From a virus, in IMG/VR virus record IMGVR_UViG_3300044949_000760, positions 1 to 33,244 of that record: DNA of 33,244 bases. One strand, given 5' to 3'. The translations under genes and the position numbers were made by a program. The notes beneath the pieces were generated by a model that saw only the letters and a program-made list of their open reading frames with translations, made no database searches and was not told the origin of the DNA. This document shows positions 9,171-15,838 of the stretch, in pieces (position 1 is the first letter of the stretch; each line of letters opens with the position of its first letter).

Positions 9171-10187
9171 ATGGCAGTAGTTACTTCGTTTACAACTTAT
9201 ACAGGTAAACAATCAGAATTTAGAGAATTGGTTATGAAAAAACTTGCTGGTTATGCAAGAGTTGACCAATTAGGATTTCAATTAGTTGAGGATGTACAAT
9301 CTAATAAGATTATGTACAAGGATAACTATTTGGACAAAATCACAAAAAAATTTACAACTTGTCAAAATACAGAAACAGGAACTGGTATTGCAGTTTCATC
9401 TTTCACTTTGTCAGTTGCAAATATGCAAGCACAATTAGAGCAATGTGCAGCTGTATTTGATTCTACAATTGCAGAAATCGTACGTAAAAAAGGCGCTGAT
9501 ATTAATGACTTAACAGGAACTGAAATTGAAGCTTACGTTCTTGAAAAAGTTGCAGAAGCTGCGGCACGTGATTTATTTAGAGTAATGTTCTTAGGGGATA
9601 CAACTTTATCTAATAGCGATTACACTCAATTTGATGGTGTATTCAAAAAAATTAAAGCTGGTTATTTAGCAGGTGATGGTACTGTTTATGGTGGTACTGT
9701 TTCAGCAAGTGATATTAATACTTCTAACATTGTAAATACTTTAGATTCTAAAATTTATGATGTTCAACCATACGAATTAAAGTTTATTGAAGATTCTCAA
9801 AAAGTGTTATTAGTTACTGATAATATTTATAAAGCTTGGGTTAAATATCTTTCATCAACTGCATACGGAATTGTTGAGCAAAGAGCAGCATTAGTAAATG
9901 GTTTAACTGGTATTACTTACAGAGGTATTCCAATGGTGTCTTTAGGAGTTTTAGATAAATATATTGCAACTGATTTTGCAACTGGTTCACCAGCAGCAGC
10001 AGCAACACCTTATCGTGCTATCTTAACAAAAGCTGATAATCACTACTTAGCAACTGATACTTTGACTTCAACTTCACAAGTACAAATGTGGTATGACCAA
10101 ACAGATGACAAAAACTACACACGTTTACGTTACAAAGCTGGTTATAACTATGCATTCGGTGAATTAAACGTATTTGCAGGATTCTAA
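9171..10187 (+). CDS. Major capsid protein (HK97-like fold)
   Basis: 338 residues, preceded by an A-rich leader (AATTAAAACAAA-ATG) that suggests strong translation. Features of phage capsid proteins are visible: an N-terminal helix region, a DLFRVMFLGDTTLSN segment near residue 135-150 as in Bacteroidota capsid proteins, and a late YRGIPMVSLGVLDKY segment near 250. It is cysteine-poor and has no membrane segment. It follows the protease-scaffold gene directly and is followed by a 7-bp hairpin. It would form the icosahedral shell. There is no large N-terminal delta domain, which agrees with a scaffold supplied by the upstream gene. Confidence 0.85.
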   Translation: MAVVTSFTTYTGKQSEFRELVMKKLAGYARVDQLGFQLVEDVQSNKIMYKDNYLDKITKKFTTCQNTETGTGIAVSSFTLSVANMQAQLEQCAAVFDSTIAEIVRKKGADINDLTGTEIEAYVLEKVAEAAARDLFRVMFLGDTTLSNSDYTQFDGVFKKIKAGYLAGDGTVYGGTVSASDINTSNIVNTLDSKIYDVQPYELKFIEDSQKVLLVTDNIYKAWVKYLSSTAYGIVEQRAALVNGLTGITYRGIPMVSLGVLDKYIATDFATGSPAAAATPYRAILTKADNHYLATDTLTSTSQVQMWYDQTDDKNYTRLRYKAGYNYAFGELNVFAGF

Positions 10188-10193
10188 TTTAAT

Positions 10194-10211
10194 GGGAGTG
10201 GAAACACTCCC
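10194..10211 (+). terminator. Hairpin after the capsid gene (weak terminator or processing site)
   Basis: GGGAGTG at 10194-10200 pairs perfectly with CACTCCC at 10205-10211 around a GAAA tetraloop, a very stable hairpin. Only a weak T stretch follows (TTAACAATTT), so it may be a partial terminator or an RNA stabiliser that raises capsid mRNA levels over the downstream gene. Confidence 0.55.
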
Positions 10212-10234
10212 TTAACAATTTAAAATAAAAAAAA

Positions 10235-10801
10235 ATGCCAGTAAATTGTAATGACTTAATAAGCGGAATAAACCCAGCATGTGACGCACTTAATAAAGTA
10301 GGTGGCGTTAATAAGCGTGTTTGGATTGGGTTAAAAGGAAATATCACTTACACGAAAGATTCAAATGGTTATGTAAATACCATTTCAATGGGAACTGTAG
10401 GTTCTTTACCTTCTAAATTATATACATTCACAGGAAAGCGTGATAAAAATTCTTTTGCATTTCCTTTAACAGCAGGTGAAAACATTAATACATTTAACCA
10501 TCAAGCTATGATGGCATTGTATTATTCAACACCTTCAGAACTTGAAACACTTAATCAATTAGCAAATGCTGATGATGTTGTTGTTTTCATGGAAGGTAAT
10601 GATTCTAAAATCTATATTTTAGGTTTAGATAAGGGATTAAATGCAACAGCAGGTGAAGGCGGTTCAGGGATATTGTTAAATGATTCAACAGCTTACATGA
10701 TTACATTAAGCGGAGAACAAACAACTGCACCAAATATCTTTAGAGTAAATGCAGCTGCAAGTTTAGCAACAAACCAAGCTTACTTAGATGCTTTAACCTA
10801 A
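10235..10801 (+). CDS. Structural protein, candidate major tail tube protein
   Basis: 188 residues, preceded by an A-rich leader. The start MPVNCNDLISGINPACD, with two Cys, followed by GGVNKRVWIGL, is a pattern I know from conserved proteins encoded after the capsid gene in Bacteroidota phages. The rest looks beta-rich and ends in an Ala-rich helix (LATNQAYLDALT). A siphovirus needs an abundant tube protein and no other gene here fits better: it has its own leader and a strong terminator directly after it, as expected for a highly expressed gene. A head decoration protein is the alternative. Confidence 0.5.
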   Translation: MPVNCNDLISGINPACDALNKVGGVNKRVWIGLKGNITYTKDSNGYVNTISMGTVGSLPSKLYTFTGKRDKNSFAFPLTAGENINTFNHQAMMALYYSTPSELETLNQLANADDVVVFMEGNDSKIYILGLDKGLNATAGEGGSGILLNDSTAYMITLSGEQTTAPNIFRVNAAASLATNQAYLDALT

Positions 10802-10822
10802 TTAATAAAATTAATTATTAAG

Positions 10823-10847
10823 AGCCTCACATTAGTGGGGCTTTTTT
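10823..10847 (+). terminator. Rho-independent terminator
   Basis: AGCCTCAC at 10823-10830 pairs with GTGGGGCT at 10835-10842 (one G-T pair) around an ATTA loop, followed by six T residues (10842-10847). It closes the protease-capsid-tube transcription unit. Confidence 0.85.
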
Positions 10848-10850
10848 ATT

Positions 10851-10858
10851 TATATTTG
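10851..10858 (+). promoter_or_regulatory. Candidate promoter (-7 box) for the glycosylation operon
   Basis: TATATTTG matches the Bacteroidota TAnnTTTG -7 element. It lies just after the terminator and 18 bases before the ATG at 10877. No clear TTTG -33 element is seen at the expected distance. Its position between a terminator and a new gene run supports it. Confidence 0.5.
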
Positions 10859-10876
10859 TTGGTATAATTTATAGTA

Positions 10877-11335
10877 ATGCCAGATAAAAGACCAAATGAA
10901 AGTAGAGAAGATTTTTTAACTCGTTGTATGAGTGATTCAGAAATGAATAAAGAATTTCCTGACAATGAACAGCGATATGCTGTTTGCTTAACAAAAGCAA
11001 AGTTAAAAGAGGAATATTACGCACAAGAATCTTATAACGATTATCCTGATAGCGTGTCAAATAATGCTAAAAGAGGAATTGAATTAAATGAAGCTGTAAA
11101 TAATAAGTGCGCCACTTTGGTCGGGAAAAAAAGAGCGCAGCAACTCAGTCAAAAAGAAAAGATAAGTATAGATGTTATACAACGCATGTATTCTTATTTA
11201 AGTAGGGCAGAAGTTTATTATAATGAAAATGATACAAAGGCTTGTGGCACTATTTCATATTTATTGTGGGGTGGAAAATCAGGTTTAAGTTGGAGCAAAA
11301 GTAAATTAAAAGAATTGGATTTATTAGATGAATAG
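10877..11335 (+). CDS. Conserved phage protein of unknown function
   Basis: 152 residues. The N-terminus (MPDKRPNESREDFLTRCMSD) continues into SEMNKEFPDNEQRYAVC, the 'EFPD-x-x-QR-x-AVC' motif found near the ends of several phage head proteins. The C-terminal 90 residues (AKRGIELNEAVNNKCATLVG ... ACGTISYLLWGGKSG) are a module I recognise as widespread in Bacteroidota phages, sometimes attached to head or protease proteins. Four Cys are conserved-looking but no metal site is obvious. It is the first gene after the terminator and promoter-like box and overlaps the next gene by 8 bases. A virion-associated role is a guess. Confidence 0.55.
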   Translation: MPDKRPNESREDFLTRCMSDSEMNKEFPDNEQRYAVCLTKAKLKEEYYAQESYNDYPDSVSNNAKRGIELNEAVNNKCATLVGKKRAQQLSQKEKISIDVIQRMYSYLSRAEVYYNENDTKACGTISYLLWGGKSGLSWSKSKLKELDLLDE

Positions 11336-12113
11336 TGAATTAATAAATAAAGTTAAATCAGTTTTAGATAATCCAAAACAAAGATTAAATGAATTATTTG
11401 AATTATGTAAAACTTTATGCAATCATTCAGTGAATATAAATTGTTCATCATGCGTAACAGAGGGTGTTATGCTTTTGACAAATTGGATTAAAGAAAACAA
11501 CATAAAATTGGAAGCTCAAAACTATTTTAGAAAAGCAATAAATGGTGAATATGAATTTAAGCCACTTAATTTATTTGTTCAATACTACCAACAAGATAAT
11601 CCTGATAGACAAAAGGAAATTGATGCATGTTCTAAATTAAACCATTCTTTAAAGCATTTTAATAAGGTTTTTAGCTTAACAGAACGATTAACATATAAAC
11701 AGATATTTGAACTTACGAACGATTACGCAGATTGTATTAATGTAATAGCAAATAGTGATATTTATTTTAATGAAACAATTTTATTTTCTCGTTTTATGAG
11801 AGAAGATGACTGTTATGCTTTGAGTCGTTGGGATTATCAAGAAAATGGACTTGCAGTTTTATTTGATAGAAAAGATAGTCAGGATGCTTGGGTATTTAAT
11901 GGTGCAGTTAAAAAAATACAAGACGGTAATTATAATTTAGGAACTGCTGGTTGTGATAACCGAATTGCATGGGAATTAAAACAAGCTGGTTATAATGTTC
12001 TGAATCCTTCTAAAACCATACATTCAATTCATTTACATTTATCTAATCATAGAACATATAAATCAATAGATAGAATAAGCGAACCTTACCATTTTATATT
12101 TCCCCATCACTAA
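11328..12113 (+). CDS. Putative glycosyltransferase-like protein with a Cys-rich N-terminal domain
   Basis: 261 residues in two parts. Residues 1-75 form a small domain with a Cys cluster (CKTLCNHSVNINCSSC), possibly metal binding. From about 80 the sequence resembles a glycosyltransferase-like family: INVIANSDIYFNETILF, YALSRWD, DSQDAWVFNG, LGTAGCDNRIAWEL, and NPSKTIHSIHLHLSNHRTY are its hallmark blocks. The S-x-D and GCDN acidic motifs could bind a nucleotide sugar with metal. The gene opens the run of sugar-related genes and ends at the base where the next one starts (TAATG). The family call is moderate; the N-terminal domain looks like a separate module fused on. Confidence 0.55.
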   Translation: MNSELINKVKSVLDNPKQRLNELFELCKTLCNHSVNINCSSCVTEGVMLLTNWIKENNIKLEAQNYFRKAINGEYEFKPLNLFVQYYQQDNPDRQKEIDACSKLNHSLKHFNKVFSLTERLTYKQIFELTNDYADCINVIANSDIYFNETILFSRFMREDDCYALSRWDYQENGLAVLFDRKDSQDAWVFNGAVKKIQDGNYNLGTAGCDNRIAWELKQAGYNVLNPSKTIHSIHLHLSNHRTYKSIDRISEPYHFIFPHH

Positions 12114-13036
12114 TGAAATTATTACATATAGGACTTTGTGTTTCTGAAATAGAAAACGGATTTCAAAAAGCATTTAAAGATGTTTTAGGAAATGAAAATT
12201 ATTTTGAATTAAGTACAGTTGAACAGCATATAAATGTAAAGATTTTACAAAAGTTTAATGAATGTAAACCTGATATTGTATTTTTTCAAATACAAGCTGA
12301 AAATATAGTAGCAAATCAAACATTTGACTATTTAAAAAGTAATGGTGCTTTTATTATTAATTGGACTGGAGACAAAAGAAATAGTGTACCACAATGGATG
12401 ATTGATGCTGCACCTTTTGTTAGTTTAACAGCTTTTAGTAACATGGAAGATGTAAGAGAATTAAATAAATTAGGATATGACAGTAAATACTTGGAAATTG
12501 GTTATGATGAAAACATTTACAGTAATTTTGGCGATGCTTATACTGATTATGAGGTATTGTTTATGGCTAATAATTATGGCGCTGGTTATTTTCCATTTAG
12601 TCAATTTAGAATTGAAATAGCAGAAAACTTAAAAAATAAATTAAGTTCTTTTGGTTTATTTGGTAGTGGTTGGTTAAAAGGAAATGGTAATGTTAATCAC
12701 TCACAATATGAAGAAGCTAAATGGTATAGAGGATGTAAAATTGCAATTAATTGTAGCCATTATAATGTAGCTCGTTACAATTCAGATAGGCTTTTAAGAA
12801 TATTAGGAAGTGGTGCTTTTTGTTTATCTTATAAGCATCCTGAAATGGAAGAGGATTATGAAAATTATAAGCATTTAGTTTATTTTGATTCAATAGAAGA
12901 TTTAAACAACAAGATTGATTACTATTTACAAAATGAAGATGAAAGAAAACAAATTGCTTACAATGGGCAACAATTAGTTTTAAATAGAAATACATTTAAA
13001 AATCAAGTAGAAAATATTATAAAATTAGCACAATGA
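12113..13036 (+). CDS. CgeB-like (GT-B) glycosyltransferase
   Basis: 307 residues. The N-terminal half is a Rossmann-like segment starting MKLLHIGL, with PDIVFFQIQAENI and FIINWTGDKR; the C-terminal half holds the sugar-nucleotide side: RYNSDRLLRILGSGAFCLSY around 221-240, then HPEMEEDYE and HLVYFDSIEDLNNKIDYYL, the pattern of CgeB / group 1-like transferases ending in RKQIAYNGQQ. It should transfer a sugar from a nucleotide donor to an unknown acceptor in the cytoplasm. It starts on the stop of the upstream gene and overlaps the next gene by 4 bases, consistent with one operon. Confidence 0.75.
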   Translation: MKLLHIGLCVSEIENGFQKAFKDVLGNENYFELSTVEQHINVKILQKFNECKPDIVFFQIQAENIVANQTFDYLKSNGAFIINWTGDKRNSVPQWMIDAAPFVSLTAFSNMEDVRELNKLGYDSKYLEIGYDENIYSNFGDAYTDYEVLFMANNYGAGYFPFSQFRIEIAENLKNKLSSFGLFGSGWLKGNGNVNHSQYEEAKWYRGCKIAINCSHYNVARYNSDRLLRILGSGAFCLSYKHPEMEEDYENYKHLVYFDSIEDLNNKIDYYLQNEDERKQIAYNGQQLVLNRNTFKNQVENIIKLAQ

Positions 13037-13773
13037 AAGTTTTAGGATTTATGACCATTCATTATGGTTTAGAATATTTAAAAGAAAGTTTATTATCAAT
13101 TAAAGACCATGTAGATGGGATGGTAATAAGTTATGTTCATAAACCTTCACATGGATATAAAACTATTTTAGATTGCCCAGATAAAGCTGAAGATATTAGA
13201 AAAGTTTGTGAAGAAACTTTAGAAAATAAATTAATTTGGGATGAGGCTACATTTTACGGAGCTGAATGGCAGCATAGAGAAGTAAGATATAAGTATTCAC
13301 AGGGATTTGATTTAATACTAACAATTGATGCAGATGAGGTATTTGAGCCAAGCGAAATAGAAATAGCTTTAAAATACGCTTATACAAATCCTGAAAGGTA
13401 TTATGGGATAAAAGGTTACCTTAATTTTTGGCGGTCTTTTAATTATATTTGTTTAGATGGATTTAGGCCAATTAGAATAGAGAATTTAAATAATCATAAT
13501 AATTTACAGAATATAAATTGCCCTTTAACCATTTATCATTTTAGCACAGCTCAAAGTAAAGCGATTATGGAATATAAATATTCATGCTTTGGACATGCCA
13601 GTGAAATTAAAGCTGATTATTTAGAAAAGATATTTTATAAATGGACACCTGAAAACAATTTTGGTGATTTACATCCAGTTTCAATTAATCTTTGGAACGC
13701 TGTAAAATATAATAAAAATAATTTGCCTAACTTTATGCACTCACATCCAAACTTTAATAAATTATTGATATGA
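13033..13773 (+). CDS. GT-A fold glycosyltransferase (GT2-like)
   Basis: 246 residues, ATGA overlap with the gene before. The start MKVLGFMTIHYGLEYLKESL and the LILTIDADEVFEP block with the D-x-D motif at residues 99-101 are those of metal-dependent GT-A transferases. The usual core is otherwise compact, and the C-terminal part has several His (FGHASE, FMHSHPNF). Donor and acceptor cannot be told from the sequence. Lies between a GT-B enzyme and a DUF5672-like enzyme, so different linkages of one glycan may be made in turn. Confidence 0.7.
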   Translation: MKVLGFMTIHYGLEYLKESLLSIKDHVDGMVISYVHKPSHGYKTILDCPDKAEDIRKVCEETLENKLIWDEATFYGAEWQHREVRYKYSQGFDLILTIDADEVFEPSEIEIALKYAYTNPERYYGIKGYLNFWRSFNYICLDGFRPIRIENLNNHNNLQNINCPLTIYHFSTAQSKAIMEYKYSCFGHASEIKADYLEKIFYKWTPENNFGDLHPVSINLWNAVKYNKNNLPNFMHSHPNFNKLLI

Positions 13774-13850
13774 TAGTTTATCATTTTTATGATGGGATTT
13801 TTGAAGTTTGGAAATGTAAATTTTATACAATTGAATTATGCATGAATTAG
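13770..13850 (+). CDS. Possible 26-residue linking ORF
   Basis: An ATG at 13770 overlaps the upstream stop as ATGA, and the frame ends at TAG 13848-13850, inside the start of the next gene (ATG 13838). The peptide begins MIVYHFYDGIFEVWK and is rich in aromatic residues. It may be a real tiny gene, a remnant, or simply a device that carries ribosomes across the 64-base gap to the next start. I cannot decide between these. Confidence 0.3.
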   Translation: MIVYHFYDGIFEVWKCKFYTIELCMN

Positions 13851-14449
13851 CAGCTGTTATAGTAGATACGAGAAGATTAAGTTTATATCAAGTAATTACA
13901 GAACATTTATTTTATTTACCTAAGTACACAAAGCTTTACATATTTAGTTCTGAAGATAATAGGCATTTACAAGAAATGCTTAACTGTGAATTTCACGTAG
14001 TAGAAATAAATGATATTAAAGGATATAATAAGCTTTTAAAATCAAAAAACTTTTGGAATAAAATTAAAGAAGAAAATATATTAATTTTTCAAGAAGATAG
14101 CAGACTATTAAGAGAAGGAATTGAAGATTTTTATGAATATGATTATGTAGGTGCTGCATGGGATTTTTATCCTTTTGTTGGTAATGGTGGTTTAAGTTTT
14201 AGACACAAATCAGCAATGTTAAAAGTTTTAGAAGTTTGCAATCCTGAAAATGATATTAATGAGGATGTTTATTTTGCATGGGGATGTAATGTTTTAAAAT
14301 TAAATTTAGCACCAGTTCATGTAGCAAATAAATTTAGCTGTGAAACTCAATTTAATTTAGGAACTTTAGGTTATCATGCAATAGAAAAATATTTATCTTT
14401 AGAACAAGTAAATGAAATAAAAAAGCAATATGAATCAATTATTAATTAG
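13838..14449 (+). CDS. DUF5672-like glycosyltransferase-related protein
   Basis: 203 residues. It matches what I know of the DUF5672 family: a short N-terminal strand (LAAVIVDTRR), then ILIFQEDSRLLREGIEDFYE, YDYVGAAWDF, VGNGGLSFRHKSAMLKVLE, NEDVYFAWG and a final FSCETQFNLGTLGYHAI. The QED and NEDVYF acidic motifs would coordinate metal and nucleotide sugar. Function is sugar transfer by family context; substrate unknown. The start overlaps the small linking ORF; the end overlaps the following gene by 20 bases. Confidence 0.75.
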   Translation: MHELAAVIVDTRRLSLYQVITEHLFYLPKYTKLYIFSSEDNRHLQEMLNCEFHVVEINDIKGYNKLLKSKNFWNKIKEENILIFQEDSRLLREGIEDFYEYDYVGAAWDFYPFVGNGGLSFRHKSAMLKVLEVCNPENDINEDVYFAWGCNVLKLNLAPVHVANKFSCETQFNLGTLGYHAIEKYLSLEQVNEIKKQYESIIN

Positions 14450-15002
14450 AGACAATTTCCAACAAGCATGTAGAACTCCAAGTGATATAAATGAACATTT
14501 AGAGGTACTTTATGATTTAGCAAAAGAATGTTCACATATTACAGAAATGGGTGTTCGTTCTGTTGTAAGTACATGGGCTTTTATGTATAGAAATCCAAGT
14601 GTTTTAGTTGGAATTGATTTACATGTTCATCCAAATATTGATGAGGCTTTAAAAGTTTATCCTAATTGGAAATTTATTCAAGCTGATACGCTTAAAATTG
14701 AAATAGAGCCAACAGAATTACTTTTTATTGATACATTACATATTTACACTCAATTAAAAAAAGAATTGTTTAAACATGGGAAAAAAGCGAAAAAATATAT
14801 TGTATTACATGATACAACTACTTACGGGAAAATTGATGAACCGACTGATTGGCAAACTCCTGAAATCATGCAAAACTATAAGCAAGAAGAAAAACAAGGT
14901 TTAATTCCAGCAATTGAAGAGTTTTTAAATGAAAATAAAGAATGGTATATTTACAGACAATATACAAATAATAATGGTTTAACTATTTTAAAAAGAATAT
15001 GA
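14430..15002 (+). CDS. Class I methyltransferase-like protein
   Basis: 190 residues. SHITEMGVRSVVSTWAF at about 35-51 is a SAM-binding motif I variant (E-x-G), followed by VLVGIDLHVHP, an acidic strand end, FIQADTLKIE, and LLFIDTLHIYTQLKKEL near 97-113. KYIVLHDTTTYG resembles the Methyltransf_24 / cephalosporin hydroxylase-like group. It may methylate a sugar or a peptide in the glycan pathway. The metal or substrate residues cannot be assigned. The gene starts inside the end of the preceding one and shares an ATGA overlap with the following one. Confidence 0.65.
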   Translation: MNQLLIRDNFQQACRTPSDINEHLEVLYDLAKECSHITEMGVRSVVSTWAFMYRNPSVLVGIDLHVHPNIDEALKVYPNWKFIQADTLKIEIEPTELLFIDTLHIYTQLKKELFKHGKKAKKYIVLHDTTTYGKIDEPTDWQTPEIMQNYKQEEKQGLIPAIEEFLNENKEWYIYRQYTNNNGLTILKRI

Positions 15003-15331
15003 ATTTAAAATTTAGAATTAAGCAAGATTTTATTCATTGTGATATTATCACTAAGGATAAGTCAGGAAATGATGTTTTAGTAAATCATTTAAACTTTAAT
15101 GATTATTTTGCTAACTTAATGTTTATTGCTGGGCAAAGTCATTTAATTGAATTAAATCCTTTATATGACGCACAACTACAGGAAGAAAAAAAAACTTTCG
15201 AGCAAATATCGGAAAATGTTATTGCATTAACTTACAATCCTCTACAGATAGAAGAAAACAATTTAACAGAAATTCCAAAAGAGCAGGAATTAAAGCGCAA
15301 ACGTGGAAGGCAACCGAAAGTGAAAATATAA
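14999..15331 (+). CDS. Small unknown protein with slippery A tract; possible frameshift donor
   Basis: 110 residues, ATGA overlap with the methyltransferase-like gene. Residues 1-63 look like a folded beta-rich domain (LKFRIKQDFIHCDIITKD). After the A9 tract at 15186-15194 comes an acidic stretch and a very basic end (RKRGRQPKVKI), a tail style often seen in phage proteins. The region 15187-15331 also codes, one frame back, for the N-terminal half of a GT25 enzyme. So either two proteins overlap here, or ribosomes slip -1 at A AAA AAA to make a fusion. Function of the small protein itself is unknown. Confidence 0.6.
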   Translation: MNLKFRIKQDFIHCDIITKDKSGNDVLVNHLNFNDYFANLMFIAGQSHLIELNPLYDAQLQEEKKTFEQISENVIALTYNPLQIEENNLTEIPKEQELKRKRGRQPKVKI

Positions 15332-15348
15332 AACATAATGGATTTTTA
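15169..15348 (+). other. N-terminal half of GT25 in the -1 frame, without a start codon
   Basis: In the frame of the downstream GT25 gene, this stretch is open from 15169 (after TGA 15166-15168) but has no ATG, GTG or TTG. Yet it encodes GT25 hallmarks: KCYCINL at 15214-15234, TDRRKQF at 15244-15264, then AGIKAQTW. It joins directly to PTEIATLRSH downstream. The only way in is a -1 shift from the 14999 gene at A AAA AAA (15187-15193), a rare start such as ATT, or one more A in the tract. Both frames look protein-like, so the overlap may be genuine dual coding. Confidence 0.65.
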
Positions 15349-15798
15349 TTGCCGACTGAAATAGCAACCCTTCGCAGTCACATGGCAATACTTCAGCACT
15401 CTTTGAATGAAAATTTGGAGAGTGTTTTTATTTTAGAAGATGACGTTGATTTTACAGAAGATTTTATTAATAAATTAAATGATTGTTTAAAAGAATTGCC
15501 TGAAGACTGGGATGGTATTCACTTAGGTGGTTATTCACCAAATGGAAGCACAGTTAATTATTCAATAATGTTAAATAAATGCTTTGCAAGTTGGGGCGGT
15601 TATGGTTATATTGTAAATAAAAAAGCTATTCCAATAATTTTAGAAAAAATTGAAAAAGAGGAAAAACAAATTGATACTTATATTGCAGGTTTAATGCCAT
15701 CATTAAAATGGTTTAAAACAAAAGAAAAACTTGTTTTACATCCACCTAATCAAAGTACTATATTAAACAAGTGGGTTGATTATAAAGATTTATATTAA
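15349..15798 (+). CDS. GT25-family LPS-type glycosyltransferase (3' part with canonical start)
   Basis: 149 residues if read from the first canonical start, TTG 15349. The visible part has PTEIATLRSHMAILQ, VFILEDDVDF with the acidic EDD at residues 30-32, GIHLGGYSP, ASWGGYGYIVNKKA and a final LVLHPPNQST, all typical of GT25 (LPS galactosyltransferase-like) proteins. The family normally begins about 55-60 residues earlier with a v-I-N-L / DRR motif, and that is present upstream in the same frame (15169-15348) but without a start codon. The TTG product would lack the nucleotide-binding N-terminus and is probably not functional alone. Last gene of the glycosylation island. Confidence 0.7.
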   Translation: MPTEIATLRSHMAILQHSLNENLESVFILEDDVDFTEDFINKLNDCLKELPEDWDGIHLGGYSPNGSTVNYSIMLNKCFASWGGYGYIVNKKAIPIILEKIEKEEKQIDTYIAGLMPSLKWFKTKEKLVLHPPNQSTILNKWVDYKDLY

Positions 15799-15825
15799 CT
15801 ATCTTTAAAGAAATATATTAAAACT

Positions 15826-15833
15826 TAAATTTG
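15826..15833 (+). promoter_or_regulatory. Candidate promoter (-7 box) for the portal operon
   Basis: TAAATTTG matches TAnnTTTG and lies 5 bases before the portal ATG. A TTTA at 15804-15807, 18 bases upstream, could serve as a degenerate -33 element. The transcript would begin at or next to the ATG, so the message would be leaderless or nearly so. Confidence 0.45.
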
Positions 15834-15838
15834 AAATC

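Noticed and set aside
10869-11060. Minus-strand open frame opposite the conserved phage protein
   Set aside because: Antisense shadow; the + strand frame carries conserved motifs.
12747-12995. Minus-strand open frame within the CgeB-like gene
   Set aside because: Shadow frame rich in Asn, His and Phe without any motif; the + strand gene is firmly identified.
15196-15215. Downstream stimulatory hairpin for frameshifting (TTTCGA...TCGGAAA)
   Set aside because: The stem has a bulge, is weak and starts almost directly after the slippery site, so it is not convincing as a stimulator.
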